From an uncultured Oscillospiraceae bacterium (GTDB lineage: Bacteria; Bacillota; Clostridia; Oscillospirales; Ruminococcaceae), in assembly GCA_910579175.1 (NCBI GenBank), contig CAJTTB010000019.1:1-54220 (forward strand): DNA of 54,220 bases, in the 5' to 3' direction. Numbering within the stretch: position 1 is the stretch's first letter; each line of letters opens with the position of its first letter. The position numbers and the translations under genes were made by a program. The notes under the pieces were generated by a model that was not told where the DNA came from, did no database searches, and saw nothing but the letters and a program-made list of their open reading frames with translations. Shown here in pieces: positions 15,685-24,831 of this stretch.

Positions 15685-17640
15685 TTGAAGCAGAAAAAGT
15701 TTTGGGGGTTTAAATCTCTTTACATTTTCCAAATGTCGGTATTTTTGGCTTTATTGTTGATTACATTATTTAGCAATATTACGTTTTTTTTGATTTTGCT
15801 TCCAATCGTATTGATGATGGCGGCATATACCACCTATCGCTTTGTAAATTTACATAAAGCAATCTATAAATTTTTATCTGGTTTTGGGCGACAGCTGAAT
15901 AACAGCACAGTCAAGGGAATGTTGGAGATGCCCATGCCAGTTATGGCAACTTCTGCTTCTCAAGAAATTGTATGGTATAATGATTCCTTTCGGGATACTG
16001 TTTTACTTTGTGAAGATGTTTATGGTGCCTTTTTACATCAGATTACAGGCGATATTACATTAGAACAAATCCAAGAGCAGCAAGGAATATTGGTTAGCTA
16101 TCAAGGAAAACATTATCATGTATATGTGATTCATTTAGATCAAGAAGAAACTTCTTATTTATTTTATTTTGTAGATGTCACTCAAATTGAACAGACCTCG
16201 CAAAATTACTATAAACAACGACCGGTTGTGATGACGATTTTGATTGACAGTTATGAAGAGGTTGTTAAAAATATTCGAGAAAGTGAAAGAACACAGATTT
16301 TAAGTGAGATGAATCGACTGTTAGAACAGTATATCGGTGAGGCGAATGGATTTATTCAGCGCTTGCAGCGGGATCGTTATTTGGCAGTAATTGAAAAACA
16401 ATATTTTGATCATATGATTGAACGGCGTTTTCCGATTTTAGATGAATCTAAAAATATCATTACCAGCGAACGCGTACCAGTGACATTGTCAATTGGTGTT
16501 GGTTATCAGGCGGATAGCTTGGAAAAAAACGAACAGGAATCCCGCCAGGGATTAGAGATGGCATTGGGACGCGGCGGTGACCAAGTGGCAGTCAAGACAC
16601 AAGATGGTTTTCAATTCTATGGTGGTGTTTCAAAGGGAATTGAAAAGAGAACAAAAGTAAAAAGCCGTATTTTGGCATCAGCGATGAGAGAGTTGATTGA
16701 AAATAGCGACAATGTTTTGATTATGGGGCATCAATTTGCAGATTTGGATGCAATTGGTTCTGCAATTGGTCTGGCAAGGGCATGTATCTGTTTGAGAAAG
16801 AGTGTCAATATTGTAACCAACCGAAATCGCTGCTTGGCAACCATGTTAATTGACTATTATGAAAAATTTGAAGGGGAAGGGCTTTTCATACAACCAGTTG
16901 ATGCGCTGAATATTGTTCGTCGAAATACACTTTTATTTGTAGTGGACACACATTCTCCGCATTTTGTAGAGAGCGAAGACGTTTATCGCGCTTGTAAAAA
17001 TGTAGTTGTGATTGACCATCACCGCAAAATGGTGGATTATATCGATAATGCGTTGATTTTCTTTCATGAACCCTACACTTCTTCCACTTCTGAAATGGTG
17101 ACAGAATTGGTGCAGTATATGGGTGATGAGTGTATTCTCAATCACTATCATGCAGAGGCGCTGATGTCTGGAATTATGTTGGATACAAAGGATTTTGTTA
17201 TGAAAACCGGTGTCAGAACCTTTGAGGCAGCAGCATTTTTAAAGAAGATGGGTGCAGATACCATCGAGGTAAAACATTTATTTGCAGGTTCCATGGATTC
17301 TTATAAAAATAAGACAAAATTGGTTGCCAATGCGGAAGTATACAAGAGAACTGCCATTGTATGCAGTGAGATCGTTTCAGATGATATTCGCATTATTGCG
17401 CCTCAGGCAGCAGATGAGCTATTAAATATTGAAGGAGTAGATGCTTCTTTTGTATTATTTGAGCAAAATGACGCTATTAATGTCAATGCTCGTTCAAGAG
17501 GATTGATGAATGTACAGTTGATTATGGAAAAATTAGGTGGAGGCGGACACCAAACAATGGCGGGCGCACAAGTACCCCGTGCGAGTATGAGTGGAGTGAA
17601 AGCCTTATTGATGAAATCAATTGATGATTATTTTAAATAA
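15685..17640 (+). CDS. gdpP: Cyclic-di-AMP phosphodiesterase GdpP (DHH-DHHA1)
   Basis: 651 residues from a TTG start with AAGGGGTGA 6-14 nt upstream. Two transmembrane helices (about 15-33 and 35-52) anchor it to the membrane, followed by a PAS-like domain (about 85-165), a degenerate GGDEF domain (about 170-310; GRGGDQ replaces GGDEF) and a DHH-DHHA1 phosphodiesterase. Catalytic motifs: HQFADLDAIGSA near 347, DTHSPH near 420, VIDHHRK near 445 and GGGGHQTMAGA near 619. All manganese ligands appear present. It degrades c-di-AMP to pApA and so tunes potassium and osmolyte balance and cell-wall stress. Synteny gdpP-rplI-dnaB is classic for Firmicutes; rplI starts 44 nt downstream. Confidence 0.95.
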   Translation: MKQKKFWGFKSLYIFQMSVFLALLLITLFSNITFFLILLPIVLMMAAYTTYRFVNLHKAIYKFLSGFGRQLNNSTVKGMLEMPMPVMATSASQEIVWYNDSFRDTVLLCEDVYGAFLHQITGDITLEQIQEQQGILVSYQGKHYHVYVIHLDQEETSYLFYFVDVTQIEQTSQNYYKQRPVVMTILIDSYEEVVKNIRESERTQILSEMNRLLEQYIGEANGFIQRLQRDRYLAVIEKQYFDHMIERRFPILDESKNIITSERVPVTLSIGVGYQADSLEKNEQESRQGLEMALGRGGDQVAVKTQDGFQFYGGVSKGIEKRTKVKSRILASAMRELIENSDNVLIMGHQFADLDAIGSAIGLARACICLRKSVNIVTNRNRCLATMLIDYYEKFEGEGLFIQPVDALNIVRRNTLLFVVDTHSPHFVESEDVYRACKNVVVIDHHRKMVDYIDNALIFFHEPYTSSTSEMVTELVQYMGDECILNHYHAEALMSGIMLDTKDFVMKTGVRTFEAAAFLKKMGADTIEVKHLFAGSMDSYKNKTKLVANAEVYKRTAIVCSEIVSDDIRIIAPQAADELLNIEGVDASFVLFEQNDAINVNARSRGLMNVQLIMEKLGGGGHQTMAGAQVPRASMSGVKALLMKSIDDYFK

Positions 17641-17684
17641 TTTTAATGATTTTACAGAATGATAGAAAGGAATGAAATAATAGT

Positions 17685-18134
17685 ATGAAGGTTATTTTAA
17701 AAGAAGATGTCAAGGGTTCCGGAAAAAAGGGTGATTTAATTACCGTTTCTGATGGATATGCAAAAAACTTTTTGATTAAGAAAGGGCTTGCAGTGATTGC
17801 AGACAGTCAAGCAATGAATGACAAGCAAAATAAAGATGCTGCCGCTGCACACCATGCACAAGTTGCATTGGATCAGGCAAAAGCTGCTGCTGCAAAGTTG
17901 GAAGGCAAAATTGTGACAGTGACAGCCAAAGCAGGAGAAAAGGGAAAGTTATTTGGAAAGGTAACAGCAAAGGAAATTGCACAGGCGGTTTCAAACGAAT
18001 TTCAAATGGAAATTAATAAAAAGAAGATTACGCTTTCTATGGATATCAAGGCATTTGGAACCTATTCTTTTGAGGTGAAATTACATACAGGTGTATCTGC
18101 CAAGATGAATGTAAAAGTAATAGAAGAAGCATAA
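17685..18134 (+). CDS. rplI: 50S ribosomal protein L9
   Basis: 149 residues, the normal bacterial length. The N-terminal RNA-binding domain (MKVILKEDVKGSGKKGDL, DGYAKNFLIKKGLA) is joined by a long alanine/glutamine-rich helix (about 45-75) to the C-terminal domain (GKLFGKVTAKEIA, FGTYSFEVKLH). AGAAAGGAATG is upstream. It lies in the conserved gdpP-rplI-dnaB order. A 12-bp hairpin without a T-run (18154-18182) separates it from dnaB. Confidence 0.97.
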   Translation: MKVILKEDVKGSGKKGDLITVSDGYAKNFLIKKGLAVIADSQAMNDKQNKDAAAAHHAQVALDQAKAAAAKLEGKIVTVTAKAGEKGKLFGKVTAKEIAQAVSNEFQMEINKKKITLSMDIKAFGTYSFEVKLHTGVSAKMNVKVIEEA

Positions 18135-18233
18135 CGATCAAACAATCATAACACAGCCAATCATTCGTAAAATGGTTGGCTGGATTCACCTGTAGAAAAG
18201 ATTGTGATTGTAAAAAACTGGAAAGGAATAGAT

Positions 18234-19616
18234 ATGGCGGATTATTTTAGTTCTGAAGTGACACAAACAGATAATATGCCTTATAGTTTGGAAGCGGAAC
18301 AATCCATATTGGGAAGTTTACTAGTAGATCCAGAATGTACTCCCATAGTCATGGAGCACATTACAAAATCGGAAATGTTTTTTAAAAAGCAACATCAACA
18401 GTTGTTTGAAGTATTCATAAGTATGTTTACACTCTCCAAGGCGGTGGATTTTATCACTGTATTGGAGGAGGTCAACCGAGTATCTATTTTTTCAGATGAA
18501 GCATCAGCAAAGATATATTTGGTTCAGTTGATGGAAATTGTGCCCTCTACTGCAAATATCGTGGAATACTGTGAGATTGTAAAGGATAAATATTATCGTA
18601 GAAGATTGATTGCAACGGCAAATGAAATTATAGAAGTCACCCAAAACGGAGACGGAACTGCAATGCAGTTTTTGGATATGGCAGAACAGCGCATCTATGA
18701 TATTCGTCAGGGCAAAGATAATACAGAGTTGATTCCAATCGATAGAATTTTGCTAGAGACTTATGATCGTTTGCAACGGTTGACCAGTGAGGACAAAGAA
18801 CAATATTTAGGTCTAAAGTCGGGATTTAAGCGTTTGGATGCAATGACAGGTGGACTCAATAAATCTGATTTGATTTTATTGGCGGGTCGTCCCGGTATGG
18901 GAAAGTCCGCCTTTGCGCTAAATATTGCCACCAATGTAGCAAAAAAGTATCAGAAAGATGTCGTTTTATTTAACTTGGAAATGTCTAGTGAACAGCTTGT
19001 CAGTCGTATCATTTCTTCAGAAGCGCAGATACCAAACGAAGTGCTGCGCACAGGGATGCTTTCCATAGAGCAGTGGATGCAATTGGCAGCCAGTGCAGAA
19101 CTCCTTGCTAGAACGCAGATTTTTTTAGATGATACACCGGTGATTTCTGTTACAGAAATCAAAGCAAAACTCAGACGACTGAAAAACTTAGGATTGGTGA
19201 TTATCGATTATTTGCAATTGATGTCAAGTGGTGAGCGCAGTGAAAACCGCGTTCAGGAGATTTCTAAAATTACCAGAGGTCTAAAGATTATGGCAAAAGA
19301 GCTCAATGTTCCCATTATGGTACTTTCTCAGCTTTCTCGTCAGGTGGAACAGCGCCCTGATCATAAGCCAATGCTTTCTGATTTGCGTGAATCTGGTTCG
19401 ATTGAGCAGGATGCTGATGTGGTATTGTTTTTGTATCGTGAGGGATATTATAATCCAGAATCAGACAATCCATTCTTAGCAAAGTGTATTTTGGCTAAAA
19501 ATCGTCATGGTTCTACTGGTGAAGCGGATATTCGTTGGGATGGTCAGTTTACTAGGTTTATGAATTTGGAATTGAATCATCAAGAACCTGTATTTAACAC
19601 AGATGTGCCATTTTAA
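18234..19616 (+). CDS. dnaB: Replicative DNA helicase DnaB
   Basis: 460 residues. The start at the ATG at 18234 is set by GAAAGGA 8-14 nt upstream; an earlier in-frame ATG at 18204 lacks one. The N-terminal DnaB domain (PYSLEAEQSILGSLL) spans about 15-120, and the RecA-like hexameric helicase domain about 175-440. Motifs: Walker A GRPGMGKSAF near 217-226, Walker B LVIIDYLQLM near 323-332, SQLSRQVEQR near 369 and the DLRESGSIEQDAD sensor near 386-398. It unwinds DNA at the replication fork with DnaG primase. The position after rplI is canonical. Confidence 0.97.
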   Translation: MADYFSSEVTQTDNMPYSLEAEQSILGSLLVDPECTPIVMEHITKSEMFFKKQHQQLFEVFISMFTLSKAVDFITVLEEVNRVSIFSDEASAKIYLVQLMEIVPSTANIVEYCEIVKDKYYRRRLIATANEIIEVTQNGDGTAMQFLDMAEQRIYDIRQGKDNTELIPIDRILLETYDRLQRLTSEDKEQYLGLKSGFKRLDAMTGGLNKSDLILLAGRPGMGKSAFALNIATNVAKKYQKDVVLFNLEMSSEQLVSRIISSEAQIPNEVLRTGMLSIEQWMQLAASAELLARTQIFLDDTPVISVTEIKAKLRRLKNLGLVIIDYLQLMSSGERSENRVQEISKITRGLKIMAKELNVPIMVLSQLSRQVEQRPDHKPMLSDLRESGSIEQDADVVLFLYREGYYNPESDNPFLAKCILAKNRHGSTGEADIRWDGQFTRFMNLELNHQEPVFNTDVPF

Positions 19617-19639
19617 CAAAAAGGAAGGTAAGATTTGTT

Positions 19640-20992
19640 TTGGAAAAATTTAATCTTCAAATGATACAAGATGGGGCAATTGTGTTGGTTGGGTTGTCTG
19701 GAGGAGCTGATTCGGTTGCATTGGCACATAAACTAAAACAGTTGGAAGAGAAAAAACAAATTACAGTTGTAGCATGTCATCTCAATCATCGGTTGAGGGG
19801 GGAAGAAAGTAGTCGGGATTTTGAATTTGTGCAAAACTTTTGCAATCATATGAAAATCCCTTTATTTTATCGTCAACTGGATATTGCTAGTTTGGCACAA
19901 CAACAGAAATTATCCATTGAAGAGTGTGGACGCCAACAGAGATATTTGTTTTTTCAGCGCATGGCTTCTCTGCTTGGTCAACAAGGGAATTTGCCAGTTC
20001 AGATTGCCACAGCTCATACATTGTCGGATAATCTGGAAACCATTTTATTTTATATTGCAAGGGGAACCGGATTAAATGGACTTTGTGGGATACCAAAACA
20101 AAGAGGAAACATCATTCGACCGTTGTTATCCGTAACACGGGACGAAATAGAACAGTATTGTCAAAATAACAGATTACAGTATGTGATAGATTCCAGCAAT
20201 TTGTCCGACCGATATACCAGAAATCAAATCCGCCATCAAATCGTTCCGATACTCAAGCAGATCAATGGAAGTGTAGAGTCTCATATAGATGGAATGGTCA
20301 GTCGACTGTCAGAAGACCGGCAGTTTTTAGACGATTATGCGGCTGAAGTTTATCAAAACGTATATCAACAAGATGGCATTGATACCAAACGACTGTGTTC
20401 TTATCACCCCACTGTCAGAAAACGGGTATTGTTGCAATATCTAAAGCAACACGAGCTCGAATGTTCCAGTCTGATTTTAAACACTGCTGATAGGATGTTG
20501 TTTGAGCAGACTGCAAAGCAGAATTTCTGGAATGGTAAATACTTAACCAAAACGCAGGGAATACTAATGATTACAACTGATCAAATAAGACATTGTTATC
20601 ATGAATGTCTGTTAAAAGATGGAATTTATCACAGCGATACCGGTAAAACCTATAAAATTAAAACTTTGGAAATAGGTCCTTCCCAAAGTTTTCATAAAAT
20701 TTATAAAAACTTATTTGATATTTCCATTGATTGTGGTAAAATATGTGGTAGCATTATCATAAGGCAGCGCAAGGACGGTGACAGCATCAAACTGCATTAC
20801 AGACATTGCACGAAATCTTTAAAAAAGCTGTTTCAAGAAGGTCAAATTGAACTGGAAGAACGCGCAAAAAGATTTGTACTGGCAGATAGGTTGGGAGTGA
20901 TTGCAGTGGAAGGGTTTGGTGTCGATGAACGAGTGCGTTGTGATAAAGATACATTCAAAATGATTCAGCTAAAAGAGAGGATTTCAGAATGA
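19640..20992 (+). CDS. tilS: tRNA(Ile)-lysidine synthase
   Basis: 450 residues from a TTG start, with AAGGAAGG upstream. The ATP-pyrophosphatase P-loop SGGADS (20-25) defines the family. Other marks: HLNHRLRGEES near 53-63, THTLSDNLET-type loop (ATAHTLSDNLETIL) near 122-135, and GLCGIP...IIRPLL near 149-165. A C-terminal TilS domain ends with RVRCDK. It ligates lysine to C34 of the CAU-anticodon tRNA-Ile so that it reads AUA; it is essential. Its stop overlaps the hpt start by 4 nt (ATGA), so the two are translationally coupled, and both precede ftsH in the common Firmicutes order. Confidence 0.95.
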   Translation: MEKFNLQMIQDGAIVLVGLSGGADSVALAHKLKQLEEKKQITVVACHLNHRLRGEESSRDFEFVQNFCNHMKIPLFYRQLDIASLAQQQKLSIEECGRQQRYLFFQRMASLLGQQGNLPVQIATAHTLSDNLETILFYIARGTGLNGLCGIPKQRGNIIRPLLSVTRDEIEQYCQNNRLQYVIDSSNLSDRYTRNQIRHQIVPILKQINGSVESHIDGMVSRLSEDRQFLDDYAAEVYQNVYQQDGIDTKRLCSYHPTVRKRVLLQYLKQHELECSSLILNTADRMLFEQTAKQNFWNGKYLTKTQGILMITTDQIRHCYHECLLKDGIYHSDTGKTYKIKTLEIGPSQSFHKIYKNLFDISIDCGKICGSIIIRQRKDGDSIKLHYRHCTKSLKKLFQEGQIELEERAKRFVLADRLGVIAVEGFGVDERVRCDKDTFKMIQLKERISE

Positions 20993-21531
20993 AAGAGGAC
21001 ATTTTAAAGGTTCTATTAACACAGCAGCAACTTGCCCAAAAGGTAAAAGAACTCGGTGAACAAATTACAAAGGATTATCAGGGGAAAAAGTTATTGCTAG
21101 TCAGCGTATTAAAGGGTTCTGTCATTTTTATGGCTGATTTGATGCGGTCAATTGATACTTATTGCCAGATTGATTTTTTGAATGTTTCCAGCTATGGAAG
21201 CGGCACGAAAACAAGTGGTACTGTCAAAATTATCAAGGATTTGGATATTGATATTCGAGGATATGATGTTCTGATTGTAGAAGATATTTTAGACAGTGGT
21301 ATGACCTTGAGTTATATCAAGAAGATTTTGATGGAGCGTCAGCCAAATTCAATTAAGATCTGCACCTTGTTGGATAAGCCCGAAAGGCGTCAGGTAACAG
21401 ATGTAAAGGCAGATTATAAGGGGTTTGTAATTCCAGATGAATTTGTGGTGGGTTATGGTTTGGATTTTGATGAAACCTATCGCAATCTTCCTTATTTAGG
21501 GGCTTTAAAACCCGAAGTGTATACAGTATAA
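20989..21531 (+). CDS. hpt: Hypoxanthine phosphoribosyltransferase
   Basis: 180 residues, full length for the family. The PRPP-binding motif VEDILDSGMTL is near 96-106; LLVSVLKGSVIFMADLMR near 36-53 holds the cis-peptide loop; the flexible loop SSYGSGTKTSG is near 67-77. It salvages hypoxanthine and guanine to IMP and GMP. The ATGA overlap with tilS and the position before ftsH are conserved across Firmicutes; no independent promoter is apparent. Confidence 0.96.
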   Translation: MKEDILKVLLTQQQLAQKVKELGEQITKDYQGKKLLLVSVLKGSVIFMADLMRSIDTYCQIDFLNVSSYGSGTKTSGTVKIIKDLDIDIRGYDVLIVEDILDSGMTLSYIKKILMERQPNSIKICTLLDKPERRQVTDVKADYKGFVIPDEFVVGYGLDFDETYRNLPYLGALKPEVYTV

Positions 21532-21598
21532 TCAAAGGTCTCAAGAAGTTGTCAATTGATCATGACAATAAAAACATGAAAAGGAGTGTAGGAATACT

Positions 21599-23632
21599 TT
21601 GCAAAATAAGAAAAAAACAGCGATTATTTATGTTATCATTTTTGCTGTTCTCATTGGTTTTGCGCTGTTTATGACAAGAACTTTGTCAAGAGGCGGGGTA
21701 GAACACACCTATTCTGAAATTGTTTACTTATTTCAGGATGAAAAGGTTGAAAGCTATACATTGGATCTTGGAAATGGTGAATTGAAACTCATTTTAAAAG
21801 AGGGTGTTCAATTTAATGGTGCCACTCCTCTTGAGCAGATAGGTGGAAAACAAGGGGATAAACGCAGTTTGTACACCTATAAAATCCATGCAGCTTCTCT
21901 GTTTTTAGATGAAATTGAACCATATATCAAAGCCTATAATGACAAAAATCCAAATGCGCGCATGGAGATTGATTATAAGGCTTCTTCCGATAATAGTTGG
22001 CTTATCAGTATGATACCATCCATTATTATGTTGGGCTTGCTGATTTTCTTCTTTGTATTTATGATGAAGCAGGCAGGAGCCGGCGGAAAGATGAGCCAGT
22101 TTGGCAAAGCAAATATGAAGAATCCAGTTCAGCATGGTATTAAGACAACATTTTCAGATGTTGCTGGAGCAGACGAAGAAAAAGAAGAACTGGCAGAAAT
22201 TGTAGAGTTTTTGAAAAATCCTAAAAAGTTTAGTGAATTGGGTGCTAGAATTCCCAAAGGTGTTTTGTTGGTGGGACCTCCCGGTACCGGTAAAACACTG
22301 CTTGCAAGAGCTGTCGCAGGAGAAGCAGGTGTTCCGTTTTTCTCTATCTCTGGTTCTGATTTCGTAGAGATGTTTGTCGGTGTTGGTGCTTCTAGGGTGC
22401 GTGATTTGTTTGAACAGGCAAAGAAAAATTCGCCTTCTATTATCTTTATTGATGAAATTGATGCAGTGGGTCGTCATCGTGGTGCTGGCTTGGGGGGCGG
22501 ACATGATGAACGTGAACAAACCCTAAACCAATTGTTGGTAGAAATGGATGGTTTCGGCGTCAATGAGGGAATCATTATCATTGCGGCAACCAACCGACGC
22601 GATATCCTAGACCCTGCACTACTTCGTCCAGGACGATTTGATCGTCAAGTAGTAGTCGGTTATCCAGATGTAAAGGGTCGTGAAGAAATCTTAAAAGTTC
22701 ACGCAAGAAATAAGCCATTGGGCTTTGATGTGGAATTAAAGACCATTGCAAGAAGTACCGCAGGCTTTACCGGTGCAGATTTAGAAAATTTATTAAACGA
22801 AGCGGCATTGCTGGCAGCGCGTAAGGGCAAAAAGGCAATTACAGGAGAAGATATCGAAGAGGCAACAATCAAAGTAGTTGCTGGTCCAGAAAAGAAATCT
22901 CATAAAATGCACTTTTTGGATAAGAAAATTACAGCTTATCATGAAGCAGGTCATGCGATTGTCGGTTATTATTGCCCGACACAGGATCCAGTGCATGAAA
23001 TTTCCATCATTCCTCGTGGAATGGCAGCAGGTTATACCATGAATCTGCCAGAAGATGACCGCACACATATGTCAAGGCGCAAGATGTGTGAAAGTATTGC
23101 TATGATGCTCGGTGGTCGTGTAGCAGAGGCGATTGCATTAGATGATATTTGTACAGGTGCTTCCAATGACATCGAACGTGCAACCAATACAGCTAGAAAT
23201 ATGGTGACGCGATATGGATTTAGCAAAAAGTTAGGACCTGTTGTGTATGGAGAAGCGGAAGGAGAAGTTTTTCTTGGTCGTGATATGGGTCATCAAAGAA
23301 ATTATTCTGAAGAAATTGCTTCTGAAATCGATAAAGAGATTCGCTTGCTGATAGATGATGGTTACGAAAAAGCAAAAGAGATTTTAAAAGCGCATTTTGA
23401 TCAACTGGATTTGGTGGCAAAATACCTGTTGATATATGAAAAAGTGGACGGCAAGCTATTTAAAGATTTGATGTCTGGTAAAATAGAGGCTTCTGTTGTT
23501 GAAGAAGAATTGGCAAAATTAGACGATCCTACCAAACCAAAAGAAGATGTAATAGAAACACAAGCAACAGTTGTTGAGACGGAAAATACCGATTCTGTTA
23601 CCGAAACACATTCTGAACAGGAATCACAATAA
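21599..23632 (+). CDS. ftsH: ATP-dependent zinc metalloprotease FtsH
   Basis: 677 residues from a TTG start with AAGGAG upstream. Two transmembrane helices (about 8-25 and 137-158) bracket an extracytoplasmic domain. The AAA+ domain has Walker A GPPGTGKT near 225, Walker B IIFIDEIDAVG near 280 and the second region of homology (ATNRRDILDPALLRPGRFDR). The zinc protease site HEAGH is at 448-452. The C-terminal 45 residues are acidic and Thr/Glu-rich. It is the membrane-bound quality-control protease; in spore-formers it is also needed for sporulation. It ends the tilS-hpt-ftsH cluster, closed by a strong terminator. Confidence 0.97.
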   Translation: MQNKKKTAIIYVIIFAVLIGFALFMTRTLSRGGVEHTYSEIVYLFQDEKVESYTLDLGNGELKLILKEGVQFNGATPLEQIGGKQGDKRSLYTYKIHAASLFLDEIEPYIKAYNDKNPNARMEIDYKASSDNSWLISMIPSIIMLGLLIFFFVFMMKQAGAGGKMSQFGKANMKNPVQHGIKTTFSDVAGADEEKEELAEIVEFLKNPKKFSELGARIPKGVLLVGPPGTGKTLLARAVAGEAGVPFFSISGSDFVEMFVGVGASRVRDLFEQAKKNSPSIIFIDEIDAVGRHRGAGLGGGHDEREQTLNQLLVEMDGFGVNEGIIIIAATNRRDILDPALLRPGRFDRQVVVGYPDVKGREEILKVHARNKPLGFDVELKTIARSTAGFTGADLENLLNEAALLAARKGKKAITGEDIEEATIKVVAGPEKKSHKMHFLDKKITAYHEAGHAIVGYYCPTQDPVHEISIIPRGMAAGYTMNLPEDDRTHMSRRKMCESIAMMLGGRVAEAIALDDICTGASNDIERATNTARNMVTRYGFSKKLGPVVYGEAEGEVFLGRDMGHQRNYSEEIASEIDKEIRLLIDDGYEKAKEILKAHFDQLDLVAKYLLIYEKVDGKLFKDLMSGKIEASVVEEELAKLDDPTKPKEDVIETQATVVETENTDSVTETHSEQESQ

Positions 23633-23676
23633 ATATAGAAGATAAATTTTTCTATTTCATAAAAATATTTGTGACC

Positions 23677-23720
23677 AAATAACCCTTTCATTTGTTATAT
23701 AAATGAAAGGGTTATTTTTA
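23677..23720 (+). terminator. Intrinsic terminator of the gdpP...ftsH region
   Basis: AAATAACCCTTTCATTT (23677-23693) pairs over 17 bp with AAATGAAAGGGTTATTT (23701-23717) around a 7-nt loop, ending in TTTTTA. Confidence 0.85.
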
Positions 23721-23811
23721 GTTTGTAAACAGATTGCTTGACTGGATGATATTTGTTTTTGTGATCATGTAATCGGCTTTACAGACAAATTATAAAGAAA
23801 GGAAGATTGAA

Positions 23812-24543
23812 ATGAAAAAAGCACTTTGTTTATTGGCAGCTTGTTTGTTGTTAGGAAGCAGCCTGGCAAGTTGTACTTCGGTACCAGAAAATATTACCGT
23901 TCATACAAGTGAAAACAATGTAATTTCTCTATCAGCCTCTGGGCAAAGAAAAGTAGCTCCAGATAAGGCAACCATTGCATATGGTGTAAACAGTGAAGCA
24001 GAAGATGCACAAACCTGTCAAAAGAACAATGCAGATGCGATCGGTCAGGTGGTAGAAAAACTAAAATCAATGGGAATCGATGAAAAAAATATTCAGACCA
24101 GTGACTATCATTTAAGACCTAAAATGGACTATAATAATGGGGAAAAAATTGTGGGGTATCAAATGAATACAACCATTACTGTGACTGGTCTTGATATGGA
24201 TGTGGTTGGTTCTGTAGTGGATCAATCTGTTGAAGCAGGTATCAATACCATTGATTATATACAGTATGAAGTCAGTAATTATGACGAGCTGTATCAAGAG
24301 GCTTTGGATGATGCCATTCAGTCTGCCAAAGAAAAGGCACAAGCAATTGCCCAGTCAACTGGCAACAAACTCAAAGAAGTGGTTTATGTTCAGGACCGCG
24401 GAGGAGATGACTCTTATCGCTATGATGCAGGCAGTGAAGATCTTATGATGAAAGCAGAAGATATGGTAGAAAAATCTGTAAGTGTTGCGCCAGGAGAGAT
24501 TGAAATTAAGGCACAAATTGATATTTCATTTCGGATTGAATAG
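23812..24543 (+). CDS. SIMPL-domain (DUF541) lipoprotein
   Basis: 243 residues. A lipoprotein signal peptide (KK, hydrophobic core, lipobox LASC with Cys21) predicts anchoring on the outer face of the membrane. Residues about 38-243 match the SIMPL/DUF541 family (E. coli YggE, BP26): the opening ISLSASGQRKVAPDKATIAYGV, the central VGYQMNTTITVTGLD and the closing EIEIKAQIDISFRIE strands are typical. The family forms ring-shaped oligomers; YggE is linked to oxidative-stress tolerance, but the biochemical role is unknown. AGAAAGGAAG lies upstream. It stands alone between ftsH and carB. Confidence 0.88.
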   Translation: MKKALCLLAACLLLGSSLASCTSVPENITVHTSENNVISLSASGQRKVAPDKATIAYGVNSEAEDAQTCQKNNADAIGQVVEKLKSMGIDEKNIQTSDYHLRPKMDYNNGEKIVGYQMNTTITVTGLDMDVVGSVVDQSVEAGINTIDYIQYEVSNYDELYQEALDDAIQSAKEKAQAIAQSTGNKLKEVVYVQDRGGDDSYRYDAGSEDLMMKAEDMVEKSVSVAPGEIEIKAQIDISFRIE

Positions 24544-24673
24544 GCTCCATAAAACTGTGCTAGAGAGAGATTATTTTTTGGTATGAGGGTAGAGATTGAT
24601 TTAGAAAAGAAACCAAATATCAGAATAGCTAGTTTTAAGAAAGAAAAATATAGAAATTTATACGAAAAAAGAT

Positions 24674-24703
24674 TTGCAATTGACCAGTTATCCGTAGTAT
24701 AAT
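24674..24703 (+). promoter_or_regulatory. Promoter of carB
   Basis: TTGCAA (24674-24679), 18-nt spacer, TATAAT (24698-24703); a leader of about 120 nt precedes carB. Confidence 0.6.
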
Positions 24704-24746
24704 AGTCGGTAAAGGTTTTGCGCAAGTCTTTTTTCTTGTGTAAAAA

Positions 24747-24769
24747 TGTATATTTATTCATAATATACA
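24747..24769. promoter_or_regulatory. Inverted repeat in carB leader, possible ArgR/AhrC (ARG) box
   Basis: TGTATATT, 7 nt (TATTCAT), AATATACA form an 8-bp-armed dyad about 45 nt downstream of the -10 box. Its AT-rich composition and TATTCAT core resemble ARG boxes bound by AhrC/ArgR. It could also be a generic AT-rich dyad. If real, it points to arginine control of carB. Confidence 0.35.
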
Positions 24770-24831
24770 AACCTGATGTATGAAAAAATCAAACCATGAT
24801 TGTATAAGTAGAACAGACTGGAGGAAATCAT

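Noticed and set aside
18154..18182. Hairpin between rplI and dnaB as a terminator
   Set aside because: A good 12-bp stem but no T-run follows, and the two genes are usually co-transcribed.
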